From Haliea salexigens DSM 19537 (lineage in GTDB: Bacteria; Pseudomonadota; Gammaproteobacteria; Pseudomonadales; Halieaceae), in assembly GCF_000423125.1 (NCBI RefSeq), contig NZ_AUHJ01000004.1, forward strand, positions 229,789-293,788: a stretch of DNA of 64,000 bases, read 5' to 3'. Of the stretch, positions 29,880 to 39,006 are shown one piece after another. The notes beneath the pieces were generated by a model, which saw only the letters and a list, made by a program, of their open reading frames with translations, did not search any database and was not told where the DNA came from. The translations under genes and the position numbers were made by a program. Each line of letters opens with the position of its first letter. Within the stretch, counting starts at the first letter, position 1.

Positions 29880-30650
29880 ATGAAACGACTGGCAGGAAAA
29901 ACCGCGATCATCACGGGCGGCGCAAGAGGTATGGGAGAGGCGACCGCACGCCTGTTCGTGGAGCACGGGGCGCAGGTCGTGATCGGCGACGTGCTTGAAG
30001 CCGAAGGCAACGCACTCGCAGAGGAACTGGGGCAACATGCGAAGTTCGTGAGGCTTGACGTGAGCAGCGAAGCCGATTGGACCAACGCGGTGGCAGCGGC
30101 TGAAAAACTCGGCGCCCTGAACGTGCTGGTCAATAATGCTGCCATCATGCGCATGTCTGCCATCACCGACACCACAGTAGACGATTTCATGCAGATTGTG
30201 CAGGTCAACCAGCTGGGTACCTTCCTGGGCATTCGGTCCGTCATTGCGCCCATGAAGGCGGCGGGCGGCGGATCGATCATCAATATCTCGTCGATTGATG
30301 GCCTGCATGCACAGGCCGGTGTGTCCGCCTACTCCTCAACAAAATGGGCCGTGCGGGGACTGACTAAAACAGCAGCGATTGAGCTTGGACAGTATGGGAT
30401 TCGGGTAAACAGCGTCCACCCGGGGGGCATATACACCGAGATGGGCGGCTCCGCGTTCATGACAGAGGAACAGCTCAACGAGTCTGTTTACAAGGAATTC
30501 CCCATACCGCGTGTGGGCCAGCCCAAAGAGGTGGCATACGTCACTCTGTTCCTGGCGACTGACGAGGCGACTTACAGCACCGGTGGTGAGTTCATTGCCG
30601 ACGGCGGCTGGTTTACCGGCATGCGCCGGCCGGGAATGCCCTGCTCCTGA
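29880..30650 (+). CDS. SDR-family dehydrogenase, 3alpha/20beta- or 7alpha-HSDH-like
   Basis: A 256-residue classical SDR. TGGARGMG binds the cofactor, an Asp ends the second strand (VIGDVLEAEG) and implies NAD(H), and NNAA and YSSTK (Y-x3-K) are present. The overall pattern resembles hydroxysteroid and cyclopentanol dehydrogenases. AGAGGAAAG precedes the ATG. It lies alone on the plus strand between the amidase operon and ompW. Confidence 0.88.
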   Translation: MKRLAGKTAIITGGARGMGEATARLFVEHGAQVVIGDVLEAEGNALAEELGQHAKFVRLDVSSEADWTNAVAAAEKLGALNVLVNNAAIMRMSAITDTTVDDFMQIVQVNQLGTFLGIRSVIAPMKAAGGGSIINISSIDGLHAQAGVSAYSSTKWAVRGLTKTAAIELGQYGIRVNSVHPGGIYTEMGGSAFMTEEQLNESVYKEFPIPRVGQPKEVAYVTLFLATDEATYSTGGEFIADGGWFTGMRRPGMPCS

Positions 30651-30798
30651 TGACAAACCCTGCTGACCGGTTGGACGGCAGGGACTCTCGATAACGCTGA
30701 ACGGGAGCGTTAATCTGATTTTAATCTTTCCGACAGGTGTTTTTTAGGCACTCTCTTTACGATTCGCTCTGGTTAAACGTGACCAGTAAAGGGAGCTT

Positions 30799-31470
30799 AT
30801 GAAAAACTTCAAACTCGGATTGATTGCGCTTTCTGTGGCGGCAGCGGCACCAGGTGCTTACGCATTCCAACAGGGTGATTTCATCGTGCGCGCCGGGCTT
30901 ACCAACGTGAGCCCGGACGACTCCTCATCCAACATCTTTGTCGGCAGTGACCTGGGCTTTAATCTGTCAGTAGGGGATGACACCCAGCTCGGCCTCAACA
31001 TCGCCTACTTTATTACTGACCGACTGAACATCGAAGTACTGGCGGCCACGCCGTTCACACACGATGTGAACTTCGGTGTGAGCGACCCGCTGGGCACCGG
31101 TGACCGCCTGGGCGAGGTCACCCACCTGCCCCCAACCATAACCCTCAACTACTACTTCAACAATCCGTCGAGCGCTTTCCAGCCCTACGTTGGCGCCGGC
31201 ATCAACTACACCGTGATCTTTGACGAAGATTTCACCTCTGCCAACGACGCAGCCGGCCTGAAAAATCTGTCGCTGGATAACTCGTTCGGCTTGTCGGCAC
31301 AGCTAGGTGTGGACTACATGGTCAACGACCAGTGGTTTATCAATGGCTCGATACGCTGGATCGATATCGATACCGAAGCATCATTCAACCTCAATGGCAC
31401 TCCCGGGAATGTCAATTCCATTGAGATAGACCCAATGGTGTACACCATTTCGCTCGGGTATCGCTTCTAA
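30799..31470 (+). CDS. ompW: OmpW-family outer-membrane protein
   Basis: A 223-residue eight-stranded barrel protein. A signal peptide (MKNFKLGLIALSV...AYA) is followed by the OmpW pattern GDFIVRAGLTNVSPDDSSS, then FQPYVGAGINYTVIF, and it ends in IGLGY-like ISLGYRF with a C-terminal Phe for Bam recognition. OmpW proteins are thought to pass small hydrophobic molecules. The 148-base upstream region is AT-rich and holds the likely promoter. Confidence 0.92.
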   Translation: MKNFKLGLIALSVAAAAPGAYAFQQGDFIVRAGLTNVSPDDSSSNIFVGSDLGFNLSVGDDTQLGLNIAYFITDRLNIEVLAATPFTHDVNFGVSDPLGTGDRLGEVTHLPPTITLNYYFNNPSSAFQPYVGAGINYTVIFDEDFTSANDAAGLKNLSLDNSFGLSAQLGVDYMVNDQWFINGSIRWIDIDTEASFNLNGTPGNVNSIEIDPMVYTISLGYRF

Positions 31471-31507
31471 GCGCAGCTTCATCCAAATCAACCACAGGAG
31501 TTAACAC

Positions 31508-32062
31508 ATGAAATTCAACGCTATCGCAGGCTTTTCCGCACTCGCTCTGGTATCCAGCCAGGCGCTGGCCAATGCCGTCGTCGTGAACCAGGGACTGTCT
31601 GAGCAGGAAGTGTTATCGGCACAGCAGGGCTGGTGCAACGCGCTTGTTCAAATCAGCGAAACGCATGAGGAGAATGGCCAGGCTGCGGCGAAAAACCTCG
31701 CCAAACAGGTGATTGATGCCGCGTACGGCTATCAGATGGGCGCCGTGTTGTTCAAACCCACGTTGACCGTGAAGCCGCAAACCTTCCGCCCTACCAGTGA
31801 AGGCGCGCTATCTTACTTTGTGGGCGGGGACCCGAATTTCGCCAGCGACTCAGGCTTTGCGCTGAAAGGGTGGACAAAGTGTGAAGTTGACAACAATGCC
31901 GTGTTCATCGCAGGCGACAGCGCCTCGACCATCGGCAAAGTGCACTTCACCGGCCCGGACGGCACCGTCACATCCGTGGATAAAACCTGGGGCTTCGTGA
32001 AAGATGACGCTGGAGACGTACGTATCGTGCTGCACCACTCGTCGCTTGAATATCAACCCTGA
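31508..32062 (+). CDS. Secreted protein of unknown function, possibly NTF2-like
   Basis: A 184-residue protein with a signal peptide (about 1-21, ending SQALANA). The mature part has an N-terminal helical region (LSEQEVLSAQQGWCNALVQI), YGYQMGAVLFKPT and a C-terminal strand-rich part (GKVHFTGPDGTVTSVDKTW, RIVLHHSSLEY). This layout suggests a SnoaL/NTF2-like fold, but I do not recognise a named family with certainty. An AGGAG site precedes the ATG, 38 bases after ompW, so the two may share a transcript ending at the terminator after this gene. Confidence 0.7.
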   Translation: MKFNAIAGFSALALVSSQALANAVVVNQGLSEQEVLSAQQGWCNALVQISETHEENGQAAAKNLAKQVIDAAYGYQMGAVLFKPTLTVKPQTFRPTSEGALSYFVGGDPNFASDSGFALKGWTKCEVDNNAVFIAGDSASTIGKVHFTGPDGTVTSVDKTWGFVKDDAGDVRIVLHHSSLEYQP

Positions 32063-32109
32063 AGTTTGGGGGCACCCCCCTGAACTGAATCACCCTGAGT
32101 TACGCCAGC

Positions 32110-32137
32110 GCCCGGCCCGAGCCGGGCTCTGTCTTTT
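32110..32137 (+). terminator. Rho-independent terminator
   Basis: A 7-bp GC stem (GCCCGGC / GCCGGGC) with a CCGA loop is followed by TCTGTCTTTT, 48 bases after the secreted-protein stop. It ends the ompW transcript. Confidence 0.8.
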
Positions 32138-32181
32138 CGACCCGATCTGCCCCTGGCATTTAAACATCGAGACAATGACAC

Positions 32182-32877
32182 TCAGCGGTCGGGGCCCTCG
32201 CTCGTGGCGAGCCGATATCCATTGCCCCGCAAGGTTTGTATGGTCATGGCAGAGTCTCCTGCCAGCTTTCGTCTCAACCGGCTGATGTACACATCAACAA
32301 TGTTGGTTTGCGGATCGCTGTGCGTCTTCCAAACGCGGTTCAGAATGCGCTCCCGCGATAACACTTTCCCCTGATTCTCCGTCAGGTACAACAGCAACTC
32401 AAACTCGATCTTCGTCAACGGTATCTCGACGCCCTGCAAGCGCGCCACGCGTTCATCCAGGGCCAGCTCCAGCGCACCGAACGCAAGCCTGCTGTGGCTC
32501 TCCACCAGCTCAGGCACACCCGCACGCCGACGGAGGGCCGCAATGCGAGCCAGGAGCTCATCAAAATCAAACGGTTTGCACAGGTAATCGTCAGCGCCCT
32601 CCTGCAAACCCTTCACCCGCTCGCTCACGTCGTCCAGGGCGGTCAGCATCAACACCATCGGCGCGTTGGGCAGCGCCTTGATCGCGTTGATGATTGCCAG
32701 GCTGTCTTGCGAACCGAACAACCGGTCAAGCACAACAATATGCGGCGAATGTTTGCGGATGAAGGGAATCACTTCATGCAGCTCCGTGAGCGTTGTACAG
32801 TCATGCCCTTCCGCACGCAGCCCGCGGGACAGGAAATGCAGCAGGGGCTCTTCATCATCTGCAAGTAGAATCTTCAT
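32182..32877 (-). CDS. OmpR/PhoB-family response regulator
   Basis: A 231-residue regulator. The receiver (MKILLADDEEPLLHFLS, phosphoacceptor in VVLDRLFG, KPFDFDELLAR) is followed by a winged-helix DNA-binding domain (LTKIEFELLLYLTENQGKVLSRERILNRVW, split by the usual turn, then VDVYISRLRRKL). Its ATG overlaps the stop of the histidine kinase gene by 4 bases. Its targets are unknown; ompW is next door. Confidence 0.93.
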   Translation of the reverse strand: MKILLADDEEPLLHFLSRGLRAEGHDCTTLTELHEVIPFIRKHSPHIVVLDRLFGSQDSLAIINAIKALPNAPMVLMLTALDDVSERVKGLQEGADDYLCKPFDFDELLARIAALRRRAGVPELVESHSRLAFGALELALDERVARLQGVEIPLTKIEFELLLYLTENQGKVLSRERILNRVWKTHSDPQTNIVDVYISRLRRKLAGDSAMTIQTLRGNGYRLATSEGPDR

Positions 32878-34433
32878 ACCAGTCGCTCAGCGGGCAGGGT
32901 GAACGAAAAACACGAGCCTTGCCCCTGCACTGACTCAACCACTATCTGCCCCCCGTGCGCCTCAACGATGGCCTTGGCGATAGACAAGCCGAGGCCCAAG
33001 CCTTGATTATGCTTGCTGAAACGCACAAAGCGTTCGAATATGTTTTCGACCTCAGCCGCCGAAATGCCACCACCAGAATCACTGACCGACACCGTGATCA
33101 GCCCCGCTGCACAGCTGGCGTTCACATCCACGGACTTGCCCTCCTCTGAATATTTGGTCGCGTTATCCAGCAAAATGGAGACGACCTGCTGAATACGTGG
33201 CTTGTCGACCAGAACGGAAACGTTGTCGACCTGCGGATCAACAGCCAACGTATAGGCACGATCAGGGTTCAGCTTTTGCCACTTGGCGATTTCAGTTTCC
33301 AGAAGGGGAGCGACCTCAACCGTTGTGAACTCCAGGTGGAGCTGACTCATCTCCGCCCGCGTCAACAACAGCAGGTCATCTACCAGGCGGCTCAGCTTGA
33401 CCGATTGCTCGAGGATAGCGCGCAGAGTTTCCTTGAAATCGCTTTCAGATGCCGCCTGGAGCCGCAGCGTCACCTGTGCCTCGCCGCGGATAATCGTCAA
33501 GGGGGTGCGCAACTCGTGGGACACATCGGCGATGAACTGACGCCGACGTGAATCAATCTTGGTCAACTGCAGGTTCGCTTCGGTTAGCTCACTTGTTCTC
33601 TGCTTGACGTCGAACTCGAGTTTTTTTCTCGATTCCGCTTCGTTCACCTCGTGCTCCTGCAAACGAATCGCCAGCTGGTTGATTGACGATGCCAGCGCCT
33701 GAAACTCGTCATCCAGCGGCACCGCTATCGGGTTGTCGTAATGTCCTGAGGCAATCGCGTTGGTGGCTCCCTGGATCAATACCAGCGGTTGATAGAGCTG
33801 ATTGAACAGCCAGTAACAACCGTAAATGATCAAGGGCAATGACAGGCCGCCAAGGCCGATGGTGAACCAGACGATAACGATATTCAGCGTATCAATTCTG
33901 GCATTGATGGCGGCCACCACGCGGCTCTGGCGCGACACAGCCGAGTTGATCGACTCCCGGAACTGGTCATCGATCGTGACCTCAAGCAGATTGCGCAGTT
34001 TTTCCTGCTGGTTGAGGGGCAAGCTATTGTTGCTGACGACCACAGCTTCGAATTCACCGATAATCTGGTCAATCAACTGCACAAGCTCGTCGGTGTCTTC
34101 AACACTACCCTGTGTGATATCGATGCCCAGCGCCTCGCGCTGCTCAAGCTCCAACTGCCTGATCCTGTTCAGAGATTCCTCGATCGACATCTGTTTTTTG
34201 CGCACGAAGGCCTGATTGGCGTTGCGACCGAAAATCACTTCATCGGTGAGCTGTTTGAACAGGCGATAGGACGTGCTCGACAGTTTTTCATGCTCAACCA
34301 GCAGCGATTGGGCAATGGTGCTCTGACGCAGGTTTTCCCGGGTGAGGTGTGCCGATATCGCCGTACTTATAAGAGCCACCAACAGAATAAAGGCGGTGGT
34401 AAATCCAAAGTAGAACAGCTTCCGTTTATACAT
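32874..34433 (-). CDS. Sensor histidine kinase
   Basis: About 519 residues from the ATG at 34433, though an upstream in-frame ATG at 34478 cannot be excluded because neither has a strong ribosome site. Two membrane segments (FGFTTAFILLVALISTAI and VWFTIGLGGLSLPLIIYG) bracket a periplasmic helical domain of about 160 residues, then HAMP, HisKA (FIADVSHELRTPLTIIRGEA) and HATPase_c (LLDNATKYSEEG, GLGLGLSIAKAIVEAHGG). It pairs with the OmpR-type regulator through a 4-base overlap. Confidence 0.92.
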   Translation of the reverse strand: MYKRKLFYFGFTTAFILLVALISTAISAHLTRENLRQSTIAQSLLVEHEKLSSTSYRLFKQLTDEVIFGRNANQAFVRKKQMSIEESLNRIRQLELEQREALGIDITQGSVEDTDELVQLIDQIIGEFEAVVVSNNSLPLNQQEKLRNLLEVTIDDQFRESINSAVSRQSRVVAAINARIDTLNIVIVWFTIGLGGLSLPLIIYGCYWLFNQLYQPLVLIQGATNAIASGHYDNPIAVPLDDEFQALASSINQLAIRLQEHEVNEAESRKKLEFDVKQRTSELTEANLQLTKIDSRRRQFIADVSHELRTPLTIIRGEAQVTLRLQAASESDFKETLRAILEQSVKLSRLVDDLLLLTRAEMSQLHLEFTTVEVAPLLETEIAKWQKLNPDRAYTLAVDPQVDNVSVLVDKPRIQQVVSILLDNATKYSEEGKSVDVNASCAAGLITVSVSDSGGGISAAEVENIFERFVRFSKHNQGLGLGLSIAKAIVEAHGGQIVVESVQGQGSCFSFTLPAERLV

Positions 34434-35180
34434 GACTCGGTATTCTATCGGGTTGAAAATATGATCGCGCCAAACCATGCGCCCGGCATCATTCTACCCC
34501 ACTTCCACGCCTGCGAAGCTTTGAGGAACTTGAGTCTTATACCGACCAGCAACTGTTCAAGGCGCTGATCTACGTCTTCAACCGCCAGAACATTATCGAC
34601 CTGAAAGCCCTCAGCGACCATCCCGGGGAGCGCCGCATTGAAGCTGAGTCACTGGCTACCCGACTCTCGGTTGATGGGCATTCAGCAGTTTTTCCGTCGG
34701 CCCATGCGGTTTTTTATCTTCATTCTGATTGCGCGCATCCGGATCGACAAACTCGGCCTGTCGATGACCGCCAGAATATTACTGGACTCCTCCGGCATTG
34801 ATTACATCGCGTTTATATTGGGCCAAGCAGGCCGGCTACGACATGTCGACTATTCTGGCCGCCGTTCGCGAGCTGCTGAAGAGCCAAGAGCAGGTTCTGG
34901 ACGATACCGTCAACCTCCGTCCAAGGCAGTATGCGCACGAACTAAGGCCGCCTTGGGCAGGCCGGTGGTGCCGGACGTGAAAATGTAGAAGCAGGGTCGC
35001 AGGTTTCCGATACCCGCGCGCAGGGGCTTGAAGCTGTCCATGGGGGCCGCTGCCGGCGCAACACTATCAGATCCTGTGCCAGGGGCAACGCCGCACTGGT
35101 TTACTGAGGCATAATTTATTAGTCTGGCGCACCTGTGTTGGACCACCCCGATTTTGTATCGCCACGAGAAGGATATCGCC
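34434..35180. other. Gene-fragment graveyard at a cluster junction
   Basis: No intact gene is seen in these 747 bases. Short reading-frame stretches look like former coding sequence. From 34520 on the plus strand there is FEELESYTDQQLFKALIYVF and about 40 more residues before the frame degrades. From about 34820 there is KQAGYDMSTILAAVRELL. At 34916-35060 on the minus strand lies an acyl-CoA synthetase piece. The family of the first two is not recognised. The stretch separates the two-component system from the 35-58 kb catabolic cluster and looks like a rearrangement scar. Confidence 0.6.
34916..35060 (-). pseudogene. Acyl-CoA synthetase fragment (AMP-binding motif)
   Basis: The translated stretch contains NLRPCFYIFTSGTTGLPKAA, the AMP-binding signature of adenylate-forming acyl-CoA ligases, closest in style to the long-chain (FATP/FadD6-like) group. 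It has only about 45 recognisable residues, a stop follows at once, and the rest of the normal 550-620 residues is missing. It is a relic. Confidence 0.7.
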
Positions 35181-36065
35181 ATGAGCTACAACACCCTTCG
35201 CTACGAAGTGGACGACGGCCTACTGCTGTTGACCCTGCAGCGCCCCGACCACATGAATGCCTTCACTGTGGAGATGGCCAACGAGCTGGTGGATGCCTAC
35301 CGGCGCGCCAGCGAGGACGACAGCGTGCAGGTGATTGTAGTCACCGGGGCTGGCAAGGCCTTTTGCGCGGGCATGGATCTTTCCACCGAGGGAAATGTCT
35401 TCGGCCTCGACGAGAGTCGGCAGCCGACCCTGGTCGATCTGCGCGAGCGACTGGATGACCCCGCCATAGAGACCGGAGTTCGGGACACCGGGGGCCGGGT
35501 AGCCCTGGCAATGCTTGAGTGCCGCAAGCCCATTGTCGGCGCCATCAACGGCGCAGCCGTGGGCATCGGCGCCACCATGACCCTGCCGATGGATTTCCGC
35601 TTCGCTTCGGAAAAGGCGCGCATCGGCTTCGTGTTCGGCCGCCTGGGCATCACCCCCGAGGCCTGCTCCACCTGGTTTCTGCCGCGCATCGTTGGCATAG
35701 AACAGGCCCTGGAGTGGCTGTACCGAGCCGATATCTTCGATGCCGCCGAGGCCCGCGACAAGGGCCTGGTACGCGAGGTCACCAGCCCGGAAGCCCTGCT
35801 CGAGACCGCCTGCACCTTCGCCCGCAGCCTGATCAACGACCGCTCGCCGGTCAGTGTGGCCCTGATCCGCCAGATGCTCTACCGCAATGCGGCAGTGGAG
35901 TCACCGTTGGAGGCGCACCGCATCGAGTCCCTGTCCATGTTCTACGCCAGCATCGGCGATGGCAAGGAAGGGGTGCAAGCCTTTCTGGAGAAGCGCAAGC
36001 CAGCCTTCGCAGCGAAAGCCTCGGCCATGCCGCCCTTCTACACGGACTGGCTGAGGGAAGAGTAA
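35181..36065 (+). CDS. Enoyl-CoA hydratase/isomerase (crotonase) family protein
   Basis: A 294-residue crotonase. The first oxyanion-hole region is GAGKAFCAGMDLS and the second is INGAAVGIGATMTLPMDFRF. The acidic residue normally used in hydratases is replaced in part (LGITPEACSTWFLPRIVG, E in the second catalytic position). The GAGAAGGATATCGCC stretch before the ATG fixes the start. It is the first intact gene of the accessory cluster and would act on a CoA-linked intermediate. Whether it hydrates, isomerises or cleaves a carbon bond is open. Confidence 0.9.
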   Translation: MSYNTLRYEVDDGLLLLTLQRPDHMNAFTVEMANELVDAYRRASEDDSVQVIVVTGAGKAFCAGMDLSTEGNVFGLDESRQPTLVDLRERLDDPAIETGVRDTGGRVALAMLECRKPIVGAINGAAVGIGATMTLPMDFRFASEKARIGFVFGRLGITPEACSTWFLPRIVGIEQALEWLYRADIFDAAEARDKGLVREVTSPEALLETACTFARSLINDRSPVSVALIRQMLYRNAAVESPLEAHRIESLSMFYASIGDGKEGVQAFLEKRKPAFAAKASAMPPFYTDWLREE

Positions 36066-36158
36066 AACACCGGAATCGCAACAGCGGACTGCGGGATCTG
36101 TTCGGGGTGTAAAAACGGAAACAGGCGCTAATCCGCACCCACAAAATGAGGAAGCAGC

Positions 36159-37385
36159 ATGCATAGACATCCTTCAACGCTGCCCGGCACCGAACAGCTT
36201 GCCGAGCAGTTTATCCAGGAGGAGCTGGTCCCGGGAGTCGCCCTCGCCTGGCCCCTGGGCGATGGCGAGATCCACTACCACTGCAGCGGCACCCTGGCAC
36301 GAGACAGCCAGGTGCCGGTTCAGCCGGACAGCATCTTCCGTATCTTCTCCATGACCAAGCCGATTACAGGCACCGCAGCGATGATGCTGATCGAGGAGAG
36401 AAAACTGGGCCTGGACCAGCCCCTCGCCGAGCTCCTGCCGGCCTTTGCCGACATGCAGGTCATGGTTGACCGCGACCCGGCACAGACCCGCCCGGCAAAA
36501 CGCGCGATCACCATTCGCCACCTGCTCACCCACACCGCCGGCTTTGGCTACCACAATGCCGGCGATCACATGGCCGAGCTCTACCTGCAGCACGGCCTGG
36601 TACCCGGCACTCGCAACTGGGGCCCCGCCCAGGGGCAACTGCCGCCGGCGGCGACCCTGGAGGAGTTTGCCGATCGCCTGGCACCCCTGCCCCTGGCCAC
36701 CGACCCCGGCAGCCGCTTCGAGTACAGCCTGGCAATCGACCTGCTGGGCCTGATCATCCAGCGTGTTTCCGGCATGCCCTTCGAGACTTTCCTGCAACAG
36801 CGCATCTTCCAGCCCTTGGGCATGGCGGATACCGGCTTCCAGGTACCCGAAAACCAGTTGCACCGCTTCACCAGCCTGGCGGAACAGGGGGAGCAGGGCC
36901 GGCAGCTGGTGGATGACCCGCAGGACAGCGTGTACACGAAACCTGCCCTGCCCTCCGGCGGCGGTGGCCTGGTCTCCACCGCGCGGGATTATGCCCGCTT
37001 TGCCGCCGCGCTGATGAACGACGGCGAATTCGACGGGGTGCGCCTGCTGCAGCCAGAGACTGCCCGCCTAGCCCGCTCCAACCTGCTGCCGGAAGGGGTT
37101 GATCACATCGAACTGCCGCTGGGCTACACCTGGCCCAATGTGGGCTTCGGCGCCGCCATGTCGGTGCAGACCGGAGACGGCGAAGCACCGAAGGGTGTGT
37201 TTGGCTGGCCGGGTGCCGCGGGTACCGCCTGCTGGATTGATCCGGCGCGGAAGTTCTTCCTGTTGTTCCTGGTGCAGTACTGGCCGCCACATATCAATAT
37301 CGACATGCGGCCGCGGATGATCGCCCAAGCCTACAAGGATCTCGGGGGAAGTGAGGCGGACCTGTCTACGTCTCCCGGTGCTTGA
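36159..37385 (+). CDS. Serine beta-lactamase-like hydrolase / esterase
   Basis: A 408-residue protein of the class C beta-lactamase/EstB family. The SxxK nucleophile motif is S64-M-T-K67, the Tyr motif is in FEYSLAIDLLG, and the third motif is replaced by GWPGAAGTACW. There is no signal peptide, so it is likely a cytoplasmic esterase and not a drug-resistance enzyme. It lies 93 bases after the crotonase gene and may be co-transcribed. Confidence 0.88.
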   Translation: MHRHPSTLPGTEQLAEQFIQEELVPGVALAWPLGDGEIHYHCSGTLARDSQVPVQPDSIFRIFSMTKPITGTAAMMLIEERKLGLDQPLAELLPAFADMQVMVDRDPAQTRPAKRAITIRHLLTHTAGFGYHNAGDHMAELYLQHGLVPGTRNWGPAQGQLPPAATLEEFADRLAPLPLATDPGSRFEYSLAIDLLGLIIQRVSGMPFETFLQQRIFQPLGMADTGFQVPENQLHRFTSLAEQGEQGRQLVDDPQDSVYTKPALPSGGGGLVSTARDYARFAAALMNDGEFDGVRLLQPETARLARSNLLPEGVDHIELPLGYTWPNVGFGAAMSVQTGDGEAPKGVFGWPGAAGTACWIDPARKFFLLFLVQYWPPHINIDMRPRMIAQAYKDLGGSEADLSTSPGA

Positions 37386-37752
37386 CTTGACTTGCCAGTA
37401 AATCAATACCATCGGGTGCTCTCGGGCAAAACTGCCAAAGATGTACCTCGCGAAAAATTTCTCGATGGGGTGGTGGGCGACCCGTTTGCTTCCATACCCC
37501 CGCCATGCGTCCGGACCCGATGAACCTGGTACTGGCGTTCGTTCGCGAGAGCCAAGAGCACTTAATGCACGCCGAATTAATGAACTTGCATTTATATTAG
37601 TAATAAGCTAATACTGCACAACTGATTTTCAGTTACACGATCACATTCACTTGTATAAACGCTTGTTACTTTTTTCAGTCTGCAGGCGCGCCGCGGAACG
37701 CGACATTCCCGCGCTCGGGCACATACAAGAATCGCACGAGAGGCTATTTGCA
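37386..37752. other. Intergenic region with AT-rich promoter part
   Basis: There is no gene in these 367 bases. The left half is GC-rich and holds a short stretch (about 37500-37560) resembling the fragment at 34841-34892. The right half (37580-37670) is AT-rich and should hold the promoter of the oxygenase-like gene at 37753, including the palindrome at 37596. Confidence 0.6.
37596..37607 (+). promoter_or_regulatory. Cluster palindrome site 1
   Basis: ATTAGTAATAAG (reverse strand CTTATTACTAAT) matches the shared element CTTAYnnRTAAG seen before eight transcription units of this cluster. It lies 146 bases before the start of the first oxygenase-like paralogue, in an AT-rich stretch. Confidence 0.5.
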
Positions 37753-38835
37753 ATGACGACGCAGGAACGCAAAGAAGCACTGGCCCGGGTGCTGCGCCCG
37801 GCCTCCCCACCGCGGGAAATCGACAATGTCTACAGTCAGGACCAGCTGGAACGACTGCTGGGGGTGGTCCGCGATCACGGCCCCTGGAAGCTGATCCTGG
37901 CCCAGCACTTCGCCTCGCCCCAGGAGCTGCTGGCCACCATGTCCGGTGGCTCCCCGGAAGGCCAGGACATCAGCCTGGACTGGTTCATGACCCCCACTTT
38001 CCGCGGCTTCTACGCAAACTATTCGGCGGCGCTCTACCCGGAGATCCAGGACTGCTTCTACAACGAGCGCTTCCTGGACATGGCCAAGGACTACTGGGGT
38101 GCAAAGTACGCCAAGCCCCAGATGATGCTGTTCAATGTCAACGGCCCCTGCGGCAACACCGACCCCGGGCACCTGGACAGCCCCAGCTTCCGCGGGGTCC
38201 GCTACGAGAACTCCCCCACCTGGCTGTGCAGCGTGATGGGTAAATCCGGCCTGTTCAAGGACTACCTGATCAAGATGGCCCAGGTCATCACCTGGTTCTC
38301 CCACTGCCCGGACAGCGGCTTCACCTTCTGGCCCCAGGGCCCCATGCAGCCGCCCCAGCGCCTGCAGCCACCGATCTACAACCGCGGCGTGGTGGTGCAA
38401 AACGAAATGATGTTCCACCGCGGCGAAGCCAACGGCCCGCTGGCGCAGCAACGCCCCGACGGCCTGGCGTTTGACAGCATGTTTTGCGGCGATCCCGCGG
38501 ATCGCGACCACTGGCTACTCAAGACCGGCGATCGGGTCATCGCCCGCCACCATACCCGCGAACTGCGCTTTCTGGTGCACTGGTCCGCGGAGGTGTTCGA
38601 GGACTTCGACGAGCTGAAGAAGAACATGGACGGCAGCGACGACCTGACTCAGGAGCGCGCCATCGAAATGATGATCGATGATGTCCGCGCCCAGGGCATC
38701 GACATCAAGACCCCCTCGGACCCATTGCACGACGCTGAGTTCATACAGGCCCTGAATGCCGCTTACGATACCGGTGGCCCGACACAGTACCCGGAAGATG
38801 CGCCGGTAACCCCGCTGTACATAGATGCCGCCTGA
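37753..38835 (+). CDS. Oxygenase-like protein with HxD...H...R signature, paralogue 1
   Basis: A 360-residue protein of a family I do not recognise by name. Three other copies lie in the window. All share GPW near residue 43, FRG near 83, H140-x-D142 in GHLDSPSFRG, TP/TWL...M-x-KSGLF, GF-T-(Y/F)-W-P-x-GP, and a distal H222 in EMMFHRGEANGP with a basic residue at 234, then E-L-R-F-L-V-H-W. Spacing of HxD, about 80 residues, His, 12 residues, Arg is that of Fe(II)/2-oxoglutarate dioxygenases of the phytanoyl-CoA hydroxylase type, so a cytoplasmic oxygenase is inferred. GAGAGGC precedes the ATG; the upstream frame is open but lacks a good start. Confidence 0.8.
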   Translation: MTTQERKEALARVLRPASPPREIDNVYSQDQLERLLGVVRDHGPWKLILAQHFASPQELLATMSGGSPEGQDISLDWFMTPTFRGFYANYSAALYPEIQDCFYNERFLDMAKDYWGAKYAKPQMMLFNVNGPCGNTDPGHLDSPSFRGVRYENSPTWLCSVMGKSGLFKDYLIKMAQVITWFSHCPDSGFTFWPQGPMQPPQRLQPPIYNRGVVVQNEMMFHRGEANGPLAQQRPDGLAFDSMFCGDPADRDHWLLKTGDRVIARHHTRELRFLVHWSAEVFEDFDELKKNMDGSDDLTQERAIEMMIDDVRAQGIDIKTPSDPLHDAEFIQALNAAYDTGGPTQYPEDAPVTPLYIDAA

Positions 38836-39006
38836 GCGGCGGCCAGCCACAGACAGAACAACCGTGGAAGTCTCGGAGACCCCGAAATCACTGGCTAAGT
38901 GCGGCAATACCGGCTGTGGAGCTATCCGTGGATCTGCCGCCGCGGTTTGCGGGGGTGCTCCCGATTCGTTTGGCAGGTCGTATACGCAGGATATAGCCCT
39001 GCGCGC

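Noticed and set aside
36159..37385. Beta-lactamase as an antibiotic-resistance gene
   Set aside because: It has the SMTK motif but no signal peptide and belongs to the EstB-like serine hydrolase branch, so an esterase role is more likely.
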